Source: Quercus robur (taxonomy: Eukaryota > Streptophyta > Magnoliopsida > Fagales > Fagaceae). From it: 64,000 bases of DNA. The stretch lies in NCBI RefSeq assembly GCF_932294415.1, contig NC_065544.1, forward strand, positions 29,093,210 through 29,157,209. The letters run 5' to 3'. Under the pieces are notes generated by a model. The model worked only from the letters and a program-made list of their open reading frames with translations. It searched no databases and was not told the DNA's origin. The translations under genes and the position numbers were made by a program. Of the stretch, positions 24,049 through 35,595 are shown piece after piece (positions within the stretch are counted from its first letter, which is position 1; the number at the start of each line of letters is the position of its first letter).

Positions 24049-24606
24049 TGATGAGGATAAAAAGGAGAGAGAGCCTCATACTGACGGTGTTATGCTGTCT
24101 TCAATAAATAGACGGAGCAATAGCTGACGGTTGGATTTGATGGCCTCCAAGACTGACGGTTTTATCAAGTGACGCCCAAAAAGCTGAAGGAGATGCGTTG
24201 AGGCAGACGGTCGAGTCATGAAGTCGACTTGCTTCCCATGTGATAAGTCAAGAGTTGACTTGTTTCCCACGCAAGAGAATATTCAAAGGGACTCCTATAA
24301 GGAAAGGATCCCGGAAATTACGCCCAAAAGGACTCCTATAAGGAAAAGACTTCTACTCCAAGGAAAAGAGGGATGACCCTCGCTACTATAAAAACTTTAG
24401 CACTCTCGTTACCCGAGGTACGCATAATTTTACCCTCTCTAGCACTCTAGAGCAGTGAGAATAGTTCTAACTTGACCTTCGGAGGGTATTTGGCCGGTAC
24501 CACACCGGTACACTCCGCTAGGTTATTCCTTTTCGTTGTGCAGGTGCCGTTTGCGATCGAGTGAGGAGCGTGTGACTCATTGGTGGTATTGTTTTCGGTA
24601 TCATCA
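24049..24606 (+). repeat. 5' LTR of the Tat element
   Basis: 558 bp, starting TGATGAGG and ending ATCA. It has a TATA-like CTATAAAAAC near 24383 and four TGACG words within about 24080-24175. It looks identical to 33663-34220. Confidence 0.95.
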
Positions 24607-24608
24607 GT

Positions 24609-24626
24609 TGGCGCCGTCTGTGGGGA
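24609..24626 (+). other. Primer-binding site of the Tat element
   Basis: TGGCGCCGTCTGTGGGGA begins three bases after the LTR. TGGCGCC-type sites are usual in plant Ty3/Gypsy elements. I do not assign the tRNA with certainty. Confidence 0.6.
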
Positions 24627-24665
24627 CGCTTTAGCACGTTCTCGCCTTCAAGACAAGAGAGTTAC

Positions 24666-27600
24666 ATGGTACTCACTCGCTCAATGGCGACCAACAACGA
24701 CATTCAAGAAGAAGAAACTCCTACAACCGCGCTTGAAAGACAGGTGAGGACTCTCGCCGCCGCCGTGGAGCGCCTCACGAAGCAAAATCACGACCTAGAA
24801 GAGCAACTGAGACAGAAGGATGCAGCTCCCAACAACCAAGGAGCAGAGCAGGAAGGAACCAGCGCTGACAGGAGAAACCAGGAAGGACCCCAGGCCAGCA
24901 ACGCCCCGAGCAAACCTGAACGACAGAACACGAGCATCCCCTCCCTCGCGGAAACCACTCCGCCCCTCGTTCTCGCAGAGATGCAAGCCATGAAGGAACA
25001 AATGGAGGTTATGATGAATGCTCTCAAGGGACGAGTATCGAGCGACCTTGACGACCTTGTCAACCGAACGGACTCGCCGTTCACCACTACCGTCAACGCC
25101 TACCCATTGCCAAGTAAGTTCCGCATGCCGCAGATAGACAGTTATGACGGGGTCAAGGATCCACTGGACCACCTAGAGACCTTCAAAACCCTAATGCACC
25201 TTCAAGGAGTAGCGGACGCCATCATGTGCAGGGCCTTCCCTACAACGCTAAAGGGCGCAGCAAGAATTTGGTTCAGTCGACTGGCCCCAAACTCCATCAG
25301 CACCTTCAAAGAACTCAGCGCTCAGTTTACCGCACACTTTATTGGAGGCCATCGGTACAAGAAGTCTACGGCTTGCTTGATGAGTATGAAGCAGCGAGAA
25401 GACGAAACTCTAAGAGCCTACATCTCCCGTTTTAATAAAGAGGCGCTCTCGATCGACGAAGCTGACGACAAGATACTTGTCGCGGCATTTACAAATGGGT
25501 TGAAGAAGGGCAAGTTTTTGTTTTCCATATACAAAAACGACCCAAAAACTATGTCAGAAGTGCTTTATCGTGCCACAAAGTATATGAACGCTGAAGATGC
25601 ACTCTTAGCTCGGGAAGAGAGGCCTAGAAAAAGAGAACGGCAGGAAGACGGTCGGCAGGACCAAAACCGAAAGAAGGCAAGAACCGCGGACCGAAGGGAC
25701 GAAAGACGCCCTAAACCCCCGGGGGGAAGGTTCACAAGCTTCACTCCGCTGACAGCCCCGATAGATCAAGTCCTTATGCAGATCAAGGACGAGGAATCAC
25801 TGACGTTCCCAGGAAAGCTGAAGAGTGACCCCAACAAACGTTCCCGAGATAAGTACTGCCGATTCCACCGCGACCACGGCCACGACACAGCAGATTGCTA
25901 TGACCTCAAGCAGCAGATTGAAGCCCTTATTAGACAAGGAAAGCTGCAGAGATTCGTTAGCAAGGAGAGGGCGGATCCCCCCGCACAAGACCAGCACCCC
26001 CGACGGGACAATGAGCGACCAAGGCCCCCAATTGGGGATATAAGGATGATCGTAGGAGGGATGACCGCTGCCGGGTCATCCAAAAAGGCCCGTAAGACCT
26101 ATCTCCGGATGATACAGAATGTTCAACTGACGGGAGCTGTGCCGAAGATAGCAAGAAGAGAAGGTCCCATAATCGGATTCTCAGAAGAAGACGCGCGACG
26201 CCTTCACCATCCACATGACGACGCACTCGTCGTCAGCTTGCGTGTAGGAGATTACAATATGCACCGGGTGCTCGTCGACAATGGCAGTTCAGCAGATATC
26301 TTATACTACACCGCGTTCCAGCAGATGAGGATCGACAGGGGGCGACTGATCCCAACAAATGCCCCGCTAGTCGGCTTCGGCGGGAGCCGAGTATTCCCAT
26401 TAGGCGCGGTCACCTTATCCGTAATTGTGGGTAATTACCCCCAACAGATAGCCAGGGACGTAACATTCTTGGTTGTTGATTGCTCATCAGCTTACAACGC
26501 TATCCTCGGGCGACCCACGCTCAACTCATGGAAGGCAGTAACCTCCACCTACCACCTAATGATTAAGTTCCCAACTGACTACGGAGTAGGGGAGTTGCGC
26601 GGGAGTCAGATGGCCGCGCGCGAATGTTACATAGCCATGGTGGAAATGGAGGATCAGGTTCAAACTTTAAGTATAGAAGAGCACCGGACGGTAACGGAGC
26701 CGGTTGAGAAGCTAGAAGAAATACCCCTTGACAGTTCCGATCCTGGCCGAACGACCAAAATTGGAACACTCGCTAACCCCACGACCCGTCAAGAGCTCAT
26801 AACATTCCTTAGGCAAAATCAAGACGTATTCGCATGGGGTCATGAAGATATGCCAGGAATAGATCCTTCAATCATGGTGCATAAGCTGAATGTGTCGCCC
26901 GCCTTTTCACCCGTCAGACAAAAGAAGAGGGTGTTTGCCCCGGAGCGAGACCTAGCCATAGCAGAGGAAGTCAGAAAGCTACGGGAAGCAAGCTTCATCA
27001 GGGAAGTGTACTATCCCGACTGGTTAGCAAATGTAGTAATGGTGAAGAAAGCGAGCGGGAAATGGCGGATGTGTGTGGACTTCACCGACCTTAACAGAGC
27101 TTGCCCCAAGGATAGCTACCCCCTACCCAGGGTCGATGTCCTAGTAGACTCCACGGCCCGACACCAGTTGCTGAGCTTCATGGACGCTTTCTCAGGATAC
27201 AACCAAATCCGAATGCACGAAGCCGACCAGGAGAAAACGTCGTTCGTAACTAGCCAAGGCCTATTCTGTTACAAGGTCATGCCCTTCGGCCTCAAGAACG
27301 CAGGCGCAACGTACCAAAGGCTCATGAACAAAATGTTCGCACAACAGATTGGGAGGAATGTCCAGGTCTACGTGGACGACATGCTAGTTAAGAGCCGGAG
27401 GGAGGAAGATCATCTAGGAGATCTCAAAGAAACATTTGATACACTCCGCTCCTACAATATGAAGCTCAACCCAGGGAAGTGCGCCTTTGGAGTAACGGCA
27501 GGAAAATTCTTGGGATTCGTGGTGTCTCAAAGGGGAATCGAGGCGAACCCGGATAAGATCCGAGCCATTATGGAAATGACACCGCCAAGAAGTATAAAGG

Positions 27601-29900
27601 AGGTGCAGAGCCTAAATGGAAAAATAGCGGCACTTAACAGGTTCGTGTCAAGAGCAACGGACAAGTGTTTGCCATTCTTCCGGACATTGAAAAAATCCTT
27701 TGAATGGACCAACGAATGCCAGCAAGCGTTCGAAGAATTGAAGATTTACCTCTCCTCTCCACCGTTGTTGAGCCCGTCGCAGCCGGGAGAAGAGCTTTTT
27801 CTCTATCTGGCCGTCTCCCCCGCAGCTGTTAGCGCAGCCCTGATGAGAGAAGAAGAAAGAGTGCAAAAACCCGTATACTACGCAAGCCGAGCGCTTCGCG
27901 GTGCCGAGGAAAGATACCCGCCGATGGAAAAACTTGCCTTCGCATTAGTTACGGCAGCCCGAAAGCTCAAACCGTACTTCCAAGCTCATACGGTAAATGT
28001 CCTGACTGACAAACCTTTACGGCGAGCAATGAGCAGCCCCGAGGCCGCGGGCCGACTGGCATTATGGGCGATCGAGCTAAGCGAGTTTGACATTCAGTAT
28101 CGTCCGCGGACCGCCATCAAGGGACAGGCTGTCGCCGACTTTATAGCTGAGTTCACCCATGACGAGGACCAGGGGGCAGCAGAGTCCCCTCAATGGAGCA
28201 TACATACGGACGGATCATCCAACAGGCAAGCCGCAGGGGCCGGCATTGTGTTGCTATCACCTGAAGGAGACACCATTGAATGTATGGTCCGTCTAAACTT
28301 TCCCGCCACCAACAATGAATCAGAATATGAGGCTCTGATAGCAGGACTCGACCTTGCCAAAGCAGCAGGAGCCGCAAGGGTAGTCGTCTACTGCGATTCA
28401 CAGGTTATCACCAACCAGATAAATGGAGACTACGAGTGCAAGAGCGAAAAGATGAAGAAATACCTTGACGAAGTAAGGACAAGAGTGGGCGACCTAGAAG
28501 CCAAAATCATCCAGATTCCCAGAGAGGAAAACGAGCGAGCAGACCGTCTCGCGAAGGCCGCCTCAGCAGAACGAATGGTCGTCCCTGGTAATGTACTCTC
28601 CTTTGTACAGCTTTCCCCGCTAATAGATCTCAGCAATATGCAGGAAATATGCTCCGACAGCGGCTGGGCAGCGCCGTTGGTTTCATACCTAAAAAGCGGG
28701 GTCTTACCGGACGAAAAGGAAGCCGCAAGGAAGCTTAAAGTCCAGGCGGCAAGGTTCGTCCTGATAAAAGACGTCCTATACAAGAGAGGTTTCTCCCGAC
28801 CGTATCTGAGATGCTTGGGTGCGGAAGAGGCGGACTACGTCATGAGAGAAGTACATGAAGGAATCTGCGGAAACCACTCAGGGTCCAGATCATTGGTACA
28901 CAAGCTTGTACGAGCAGGGTATTATTGGCCCACTATGCAGAAGGACGCCGAAGCCTATGTCAGGGCCTGCGACAAATGCCAACGGTTCAGCAATATTATT
29001 AGACAACCAACCGAAGAGCTGACCCCAATGACAGCCCCATGGCCGTTCGCACAATGGGGATTAGACATTATGGGACCATTCCCTACAGCTATGCGGCAGC
29101 TGAAATTCCTGGTAGTAGGCATCGACTATTTCACGAAATGGGTGGAAGCTGAAGCTTTAGCCACGATTACGGAGAAAAACGTTCGGAGCTTCGTCTGGAG
29201 ATGCATCGTATGCAGGTTTGGCATTCCTAGAGTCTTTGTCTCGGATAACGGAAGACAGTTCGACAACGACCATTTCCGGGATTTTTGCTCACAGTTGGGA
29301 ATAAAGAACCACTACTCCTCCCCCGCCCACCCTCAAGCTAATGGACAAGTCGAAGTCACAAACCGATCCTTGCTCAAGATCATCAAGACTCGGCTCGAGG
29401 GGGCAAAGGGTATATGGCCCGAAGAATTGCCAAGTGTACTATGGGCATACAGAACGACGGCAAGAACACCAACAGGAGAAACACCGTTCCGCTTGACATA
29501 CGGAAGCGAAGCAGTCATCCCGGCAGAAGTCGGACTCGCAAGCTATAGGGTACACAACCATGATGAGGACAAAAACGATGAAGCTATGCGACTACAGCTC
29601 GACCTAGTGGATGAGATCAGGGCAGCAGCAGAACAAAGGCTCGCTAGGTACCAGGATCGCATGGCCAAATACTACAACTCTCGGGTCCGACACAGAGACT
29701 TCCAAGTCGGAGACCTTGTTCTTAGGAAGGTCATGGGCGCCGCTAGGGACCCTACCCAAGGGAAACTCGGCCCTAATTGGGAAGGTCCTTACCGAATCTC
29801 GTCGTGGCAGAGAAAAGGGACTTACCACCTTGAAACATTGGAGGGACAGAAGCTACCACATCCATGGAACACCGAGCACCTACGGAAGTACTACCAATAG
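24666..29900 (+). CDS. Tat gag-pol polyprotein (gag, PR, RT, RH, second RH, INT)
   Basis: One uninterrupted 1744-codon frame. Domains in order: a coiled-coil N-terminus (about 20-60); retrotransposon gag domain (about 185-300); a Tat-type zinc knuckle (C398-x2-H-x4-H-x4-C); aspartic protease with DNGSSAD at 538; reverse transcriptase with the YVDD box at 902-905; RNase H; a second, plant-type RNase H with IHTDGSS (D1182) and CDSQ; integrase zinc finger (HHCC from H1397); and integrase core D1467, D1527, E1563 (D-D-35-E spacing). The C-terminus has the GDLVLRKV...NWEGPYRI tail and no chromodomain. The second RNase H and lack of a chromodomain place it in Tat. GC content is well above the AT-rich surroundings. 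Confidence 0.95.
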   Translation: MVLTRSMATNNDIQEEETPTTALERQVRTLAAAVERLTKQNHDLEEQLRQKDAAPNNQGAEQEGTSADRRNQEGPQASNAPSKPERQNTSIPSLAETTPPLVLAEMQAMKEQMEVMMNALKGRVSSDLDDLVNRTDSPFTTTVNAYPLPSKFRMPQIDSYDGVKDPLDHLETFKTLMHLQGVADAIMCRAFPTTLKGAARIWFSRLAPNSISTFKELSAQFTAHFIGGHRYKKSTACLMSMKQREDETLRAYISRFNKEALSIDEADDKILVAAFTNGLKKGKFLFSIYKNDPKTMSEVLYRATKYMNAEDALLAREERPRKRERQEDGRQDQNRKKARTADRRDERRPKPPGGRFTSFTPLTAPIDQVLMQIKDEESLTFPGKLKSDPNKRSRDKYCRFHRDHGHDTADCYDLKQQIEALIRQGKLQRFVSKERADPPAQDQHPRRDNERPRPPIGDIRMIVGGMTAAGSSKKARKTYLRMIQNVQLTGAVPKIARREGPIIGFSEEDARRLHHPHDDALVVSLRVGDYNMHRVLVDNGSSADILYYTAFQQMRIDRGRLIPTNAPLVGFGGSRVFPLGAVTLSVIVGNYPQQIARDVTFLVVDCSSAYNAILGRPTLNSWKAVTSTYHLMIKFPTDYGVGELRGSQMAARECYIAMVEMEDQVQTLSIEEHRTVTEPVEKLEEIPLDSSDPGRTTKIGTLANPTTRQELITFLRQNQDVFAWGHEDMPGIDPSIMVHKLNVSPAFSPVRQKKRVFAPERDLAIAEEVRKLREASFIREVYYPDWLANVVMVKKASGKWRMCVDFTDLNRACPKDSYPLPRVDVLVDSTARHQLLSFMDAFSGYNQIRMHEADQEKTSFVTSQGLFCYKVMPFGLKNAGATYQRLMNKMFAQQIGRNVQVYVDDMLVKSRREEDHLGDLKETFDTLRSYNMKLNPGKCAFGVTAGKFLGFVVSQRGIEANPDKIRAIMEMTPPRSIKEVQSLNGKIAALNRFVSRATDKCLPFFRTLKKSFEWTNECQQAFEELKIYLSSPPLLSPSQPGEELFLYLAVSPAAVSAALMREEERVQKPVYYASRALRGAEERYPPMEKLAFALVTAARKLKPYFQAHTVNVLTDKPLRRAMSSPEAAGRLALWAIELSEFDIQYRPRTAIKGQAVADFIAEFTHDEDQGAAESPQWSIHTDGSSNRQAAGAGIVLLSPEGDTIECMVRLNFPATNNESEYEALIAGLDLAKAAGAARVVVYCDSQVITNQINGDYECKSEKMKKYLDEVRTRVGDLEAKIIQIPREENERADRLAKAASAERMVVPGNVLSFVQLSPLIDLSNMQEICSDSGWAAPLVSYLKSGVLPDEKEAARKLKVQAARFVLIKDVLYKRGFSRPYLRCLGAEEADYVMREVHEGICGNHSGSRSLVHKLVRAGYYWPTMQKDAEAYVRACDKCQRFSNIIRQPTEELTPMTAPWPFAQWGLDIMGPFPTAMRQLKFLVVGIDYFTKWVEAEALATITEKNVRSFVWRCIVCRFGIPRVFVSDNGRQFDNDHFRDFCSQLGIKNHYSSPAHPQANGQVEVTNRSLLKIIKTRLEGAKGIWPEELPSVLWAYRTTARTPTGETPFRLTYGSEAVIPAEVGLASYRVHNHDEDKNDEAMRLQLDLVDEIRAAAEQRLARYQDRMAKYYNSRVRHRDFQVGDLVLRKVMGAARDPTQGKLGPNWEGPYRISSWQRKGTYHLETLEGQKLPHPWNTEHLRKYYQ

Positions 29901-30916
29901 AAGCAGCAGCATGAAGACCAATTTCTTTTATTTTTCAGCAAATTATAGTTTAACTCCTCAGATTTATCGTTTACTTTAGTTTTTTCGCAACAATACTTTT
30001 TTTTAGCCCAAGGGGCAGGGTTTGGTTTTAATTACTTTTATTTAAATGCATGGCAATAAGAGGAGTTTTATTCAGAAATCACTGAAGTATATCTTTCCTC
30101 CGACGGTCCACTAAGTTTACGACCCAAGAACGACTAAGTCCATAACTCACGGACCAAGAAAAAACCCAACGGACTAATGAAAGATGTTAAGGCATCAAGG
30201 CTAAAAAAGCCAGAAAAAACAATGGTCCGAGAAGGCTAAAGCTAAAAGCTGACGGTCCAGTAGAAATATGGATCAAGCCTTCAAAACCGACGGACCAACG
30301 GAGATGTCAAAAGGCATCGAGGCTAATTGCCATCAAAATAACGGACCGAAAAAGCTAAAGCTAAAAGCTAACGGTCCAAAAAATAGAGTTCTCATATGGA
30401 TCGGGCCCTCAAAACTGACGGTCCAATGGATGAAAATTTATATGGTTGACGGTCAACTTACTGACGGTCTTACCAAAAAATGAGACTACGGACCAACAGA
30501 GATGTCAAAAGGCATCGAGGCTAATCGCCATCAAAATAACGGACCGAAAAAGCTAAAGCTAAAAGCTAACGGTCCAATGAATAGAGTTCTCATATGGATC
30601 GGGCCCTCAAAACTGACGGTCCAATGGATGAAAATTTATATGGTTGACGGTCAACTTGCTGACGGTCTTACCAAAAAATGAGACTACTTCCAAATAAATT
30701 TCTCCAACCAACAAGCCTGTAAAGATGACGAGCTAACCAAAAAGGCTAAAATACAAAATAATAGACGATCACATTAAAATTAGTCAAACAATAAAAAGAC
30801 AAGTGTATATGTGCAAAGTAACGGACAACAAGGGATAGATTGAATTACAAACGAAAAGCCCCAACAAACATACGGGCACTTAAAGACATTGTTCAAGAAT
30901 TACAACTAATGAAGGA
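29901..30916 (+). repeat. Tat 3' non-coding region with 198-bp tandem duplication
   Basis: A unit of about 198 bp is present twice (about 30290-30487 and 30488-30685; GAGATGTCAAAAGGCATCGA at 30301 and 30499). The words GACGGTCC, ACGGACC and TGACGGT recur throughout. Tandem repeats in this position are known in Tat/Ogre elements. Confidence 0.8.
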
Positions 30917-33242
30917 TTAAGCGGCAGGAGCGTCCTTGGAGACCCCGTCAGCTTTATCCTTCACAATCTGATCTGAAGGCCCAGCAGGGGTAGCAACAGC
31001 AGGCTGGGCCAGAACAACCCCAGCGTCGTTAAGCAAGGAATCCAAGCTAAGGGGTTCGTCATCTCTGTCAGCGGCAGGAGTCATTGGAACGGAAGTGTCC
31101 ATGGTGATTCCAGACAGATCCAGCTCCGGATAAGCTAACGACACTTGCTTCAGACAATCATCAAAACCTGCGCCATAGTAATCAGCACAAGAGTCGATGA
31201 AGGACTGAGTTGTCTTGAACTTTTCAACTGCGTCAGCCCCAGCCGTCACCACCTGCGCACGCAGAGACGAAACCTCCTCCTCAAGTCTCTTCTGCTCACC
31301 CTCTGCTTCTCCTAGCTTCTCCTTCACATCCTTCAGGTCTGTGTTTAAGAGACGGACGGCCTCCTTGTATTGCGCCTGCTGATCCATCAAGGTGGAGTTG
31401 TGCCTCCTCACCCGAGAGACGACGCCTTCTTTGGCCATGCAACGATCTTGGAGTGCTTTAACACGAACCAAGGCCTGAAGGAAATACAACCGTCAGCTAT
31501 TAAGCAAGGAAAAAATATCAGATTAATCAAAGTAGGAAACATACCCGTGCAATATCAAAGAAGGCTGACGCCCCCAGGTCATCCGTCCCAAGCTGAGCAC
31601 AAGGATCCAGATCCGTCTGTTTGATAAGAGACTCCAGACTCTCGACAGCATGATCTTTGTGAGTCAGCAAGCAACGGGGCCCCTCAACGACAGGACCAGA
31701 AGAAGTCATCACTCCTTTCCCAGCACCGTGACTAAGCTTGGGAGGTGACTTCTGGGAGGGCGCGTCCGTAGGAGTGACGGCCACCTTCTTGGAAGGAGGA
31801 TCATCCTTTCCGTCAGATTTCCTCTTGATTGAGCCCTTCAAAGAGGAATGAGGAGTTGACGCTCCATCCTTCCCCTTAGCTTTATCTTCTTCCTTCTTAC
31901 GGGCGGCAGCGGCCCTCACCCTTTGCTTCGCAGCCTCCATCTCTGCAAAAAGAAAGCTAACGGATAAGTAATCTGACGGATGAATAGTAGCAGACGGATT
32001 AAAAAACGCATTTACTTACGTTTTCTTGAAAATTCTTCCAACTTCCGTGCTTCGACCGTCGGCTCAGGACCACCACAATACAAATGTAGAGTGTCTAGGG
32101 TTATCAAGTCCCTACACCTACGTTGCTCAAGTGAGATGGTGAGTATCCGACGGATGAAATCCCTCTGTTCGTCAGACACCTCCGGACGAGTGATGGCTGA
32201 GACAAGGAAACAGTGTTAAAAAGAGACGGTGAAAATGAAAAGCGACGGTAAAAAGAAAGAGACGGGGGCAACCTGACTCCCTAATATAAGCCCAAGTGTT
32301 ATCAAAATAACCCCCGGGCAACTTGTCCCATTCATCCGGGCGACACACCCAGTCCGTCCCTTTAACAAAGAAAAATCTATTTTTCCAATTCCTATTTGAA
32401 TCCGGCATATCAAACACCAATCTTAAGTTCTTTTCACGAGGTGCGAAGTGATATGTCCCCTTGGCGGATACTTTGTGCTGGGGTCTGTAGCAGTAAAAGA
32501 ACTCGTCTAGCGAAAGTTGACGGTTCCCCCCACTCAAGCGACCCCAAAGAACCTCAGCTCCGATAAAGATCCTCCAGGCATTCGGAGAGATCTGGCTGAC
32601 GGACAATCCTAAGAAATCCGCCAGCTGACGGTGTAAAGCCGTCAGTGGGAGCCTAAGGCCAGCTACGAACATGGCGTCATACATCCCCACATCAGCCGTC
32701 CTCCCTGTATAACACTTCTCATTCTTTTTAGGGAGACGGAGGGGAATGTGATCTGGGATCTGGAAACGGATACGCAACTCAGAAAAAACTCTGTTGCTCA
32801 TCTTTGGGAGAAATTTATTGACGGCCCACTCCTCTGGAAGGATGAAGGGACGGTTACCTCCAGAACTCCCTGAAGTTCCCTCACTGGACTCTTCGTCATC
32901 CTCATCCTCATTACCGTCACTACTAACCTCGCTACCGTCACCCCTATCTTCGTCACTATCGATCTCTACGTCACCTTCCTCCCAGGTCCCGTCGTCAACA
33001 ACTTCCTTGTCGACCCTCTCGACCTCAACCTCACTTAACACCTCTTCCCTGACTCCCTCAACACGGTCCTCTACGTCAATACTAAGGGATTGGGCGGACG
33101 TTTCTCTTCCTGACGACTCCAAAAAGCCGTCGGACTCTTGACCTGAGCCAAAGACTTCGTCGTAGCCCGCTCCATCGCGGACTGACGACTGATCACTCGA
33201 CGCGTCACTTGACATCTGACTACCTACAAGTGACGGATACAC
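30917..33242 (-). CDS. Tat antisense reading frames (gypsy-type transposase-like domain)
   Basis: Three open stretches lie on the minus strand: 33242-32172, 31940-31527 and 31489-30917. The first has an acidic N-terminal part, then the FLPKMSNRVFSELRIRFQ, LRLPLTALHRQLADFLGLS and FFVKGTDWVCRPDEWDKLP blocks of the plant family annotated as putative gypsy-type transposon (Transposase_28-like). The last is a coiled coil. GT and AG signals flank the stretches, so spliced expression is likely, as described for antisense ORFs of Tat relatives; I do not assemble a product. The function is unknown, and the strand is opposite to gag-pol. Confidence 0.7.
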
Positions 33243-33662
33243 CCTAAGTTCCTAGACTGACGTTCTCAATAAAAGAAAAATTCTTGGGCAAAAATAAAAA
33301 TAAAAAGGAAGCAGAAAGGAAAAGGAACTTACAGGTGAAATAGATCTTGAATAAATAAAACAAAGTGTGACGGTATTGGTAAGAGCTGACGGAGCGAATC
33401 GTGAGTAAAAGCGACGGGTTCTCTCTTGAAAGATCTTCGAGGTTGAAATAGCGAAATAAGGCTGTGAGGCGTGATATTTATATAAGGGGAAAACGCACGA
33501 AACGCGAGGCGACGCCTGTGCCAGAAACGAGACCAACTATCGCGCGCCACGTGACCTTGCATTGAATAGCTCGCGACCCGAGGAATCATTCGTAATTCTT
33601 CTTTAGAAATAACTCCACATGCTGACGGTTCTAAACGTCAAGCATATAGAGTAGGGGGCAAC

Positions 33663-34220
33663 TGATGAGGATAAAAAGGAGAGAGAGCCTCATACTGACG
33701 GTGTTATGCTGTCTTCAATAAATAGACGGAGCAATAGCTGACGGTTGGATTTGATGGCCTCCAAGACTGACGGTTTTATCAAGTGACGCCCAAAAAGCTG
33801 AAGGAGATGCGTTGAGGCAGACGGTCGAGTCATGAAGTCGACTTGCTTCCCATGTGATAAGTCAAGAGTTGACTTGTTTCCCACGCAAGAGAATATTCAA
33901 AGGGACTCCTATAAGGAAAGGATCCCGGAAATTACGCCCAAAAGGACTCCTATAAGGAAAAGACTTCTACTCCAAGGAAAAGAGGGATGACCCTCGCTAC
34001 TATAAAAACTTTAGCACTCTCGTTACCCGAGGTACGCATAATTTTACCCTCTCTAGCACTCTAGAGCAGTGAGAATAGTTCTAACTTGACCTTCGGAGGG
34101 TATTTGGCCGGTACCACACCGGTACACTCCGCTAGGTTATTCCTTTTCGTTGTGCAGGTGCCGTTTGCGATCGAGTGAGGAGCGTGTGACTCATTGGTGG
34201 TATTGTTTTCGGTATCATCA
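33663..34220 (+). repeat. 3' LTR of the Tat element
   Basis: It looks identical to the 5' LTR. A purine-rich AGTAGGGGGCAAC tract (about 33650-33662) lies directly before it, and target duplication TTCTA follows at 34221. Confidence 0.95.
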
Positions 34221-34225
34221 TTCTA

Positions 34226-35595
34226 TATGGTCTTAACATGTATGCCCATTTTCATTCCAATCGGATGTAATTTACCATTTGATCTATAAATTCATCTTTT
34301 AGGCATTATTTTAAACTACTAAAACTTTAATCTAGACAATAGATTGATGACGTCACTATTGATATTTGATCACCTTGAAATTTTGTAAGTATGAAAAATA
34401 TACGAAGATAATGTAATCTAATGGTAGATTTGTCGAAATTCACATTGAATTAAGAAATATAGGGTTAGGTACGACTTACACCTGACGTAATTGTAAAAAA
34501 TGTTACACCACCCAATAACTTATTATTGAATTCATATTTTGCAAATCTAATTGCTGAATTGCAAGTTGTATATGTTCTTAACATGCATGCCAATTTTCAT
34601 GCCAATCGGATGTAATTTACCATTTGATCTATGAACTCATCTTTTATACGTTATTTTAAACTAGTAAAATTTGAATCTAGACAATTGGTTGATGACATGA
34701 CTATTAATATTTGATCATCATGAAATTTTGTAAGTATGAAAAATATAAGAAAATAATGTAATCTAATGGTATATTTGTCAAAATTCACATTAAATTAAGA
34801 AATATAGGGTTGGGTACAAGTTACATCTGACGTAATTCTAAAAAATGTTACAACACTCAATAACTTATTATTGAAATCATATTTTGAAAATCTAACCGTT
34901 GGATTACAGGCTCTATATGTTCTTTACATGCATGCCAATTTGATGTAATTTACCATTTGATTTATAAACTTATCTTTTATGCATTATTTTAAACTACAAA
35001 AACTTGAATTTAAGCAATTGATTGATGACACGAAAATTAATATTTGGTCACCTTAAAATTTTATAAGAATGAAAAATATATGATGTTAATGTAATCTAAC
35101 GACAGATTTGTTAAAATTCACATCGAATTAAGAAATATAGAGTTGGGTTCAAGTTACACGTGTTATAACTCTAAAAAATGTTACATCAACCAATAACTTA
35201 TTATTGAATTCATATTTTAAAAATATAATTGTTGGATTACATGTTCTATATATTCTTAACATGAATGCCAATTTTTATGCCAATCGGATGTAATTTACCA
35301 TTTGATCTATAAACTTATCTTATATGCATTATTTTAAAGTACTAAAACTTGAATCTAGACAATTGATTGATGATATCACTATTGATATTTGATTACCTTG
35401 AAATTTTTTAAGCATGAAAAATATACGAAGATAATATAATCTAACAGTAAATTTGTCAAAATTCACATCGAATTAAGAAATATAAGGTTGGGTTCAAGTT
35501 ACACTTGACGTAATTCTAAAAAATGTTACCCCTTCCAATAACTTATTATTGAATTCATATTTTGAAAATCCAACCGTTGGATTACAAGTTGTATA
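34226..35595 (+). repeat. Satellite array 2, middle part (about 4 monomers)
   Basis: Continues the array after the Tat insertion with monomer classes beta, beta, alpha, beta, in register with the seven-monomer order set from 21018. It ends at the GTATA target duplication (35591-35595) of the next element. It is nearly identical (about 98% in the stretch compared) to about 62095-63460. Confidence 0.92.

Larger units (their letters stand above)
24049..34220 (+). mobile_element. Gypsy/Tat LTR retrotransposon, looks whole and very young
   Basis: Two 558-bp LTRs (24049-24606, 33663-34220; TGATGAGG...ATCA) that look identical by eye are flanked by the 5-bp target duplication TTCTA (24044-24048, 34221-34225). 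Internal parts are a primer site after the 5' LTR, one long gag-pol frame (24666-29900), a tandem-repeat 3' region, antisense reading frames (30917-33242) and a purine tract before the 3' LTR. Two RNase H domains and antisense frames downstream of pol are features of the Tat (Ogre/Retand-like) branch. It is inserted in satellite array 2; the uninterrupted site survives near 62080-62090. No break was noticed in gag-pol. Confidence 0.95.

Noticed and set aside
24076-24270. 64-codon minus frame in each Tat LTR (also 33690-33884)
   Set aside because: It is short, lies within the LTR, and is identical only because the LTRs are identical.
24788-25172. Minus-strand frames opposite the Tat gag
   Set aside because: They are shadows of the gag-pol frame in GC-richer DNA, with no domain. 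The supported antisense frames are only those at 30917-33242.
32794-33141. 115-codon Ser-rich plus-strand frame
   Set aside because: It is the reverse of the acidic part of the antisense Tat frame; Ser-rich translation is a compositional shadow.
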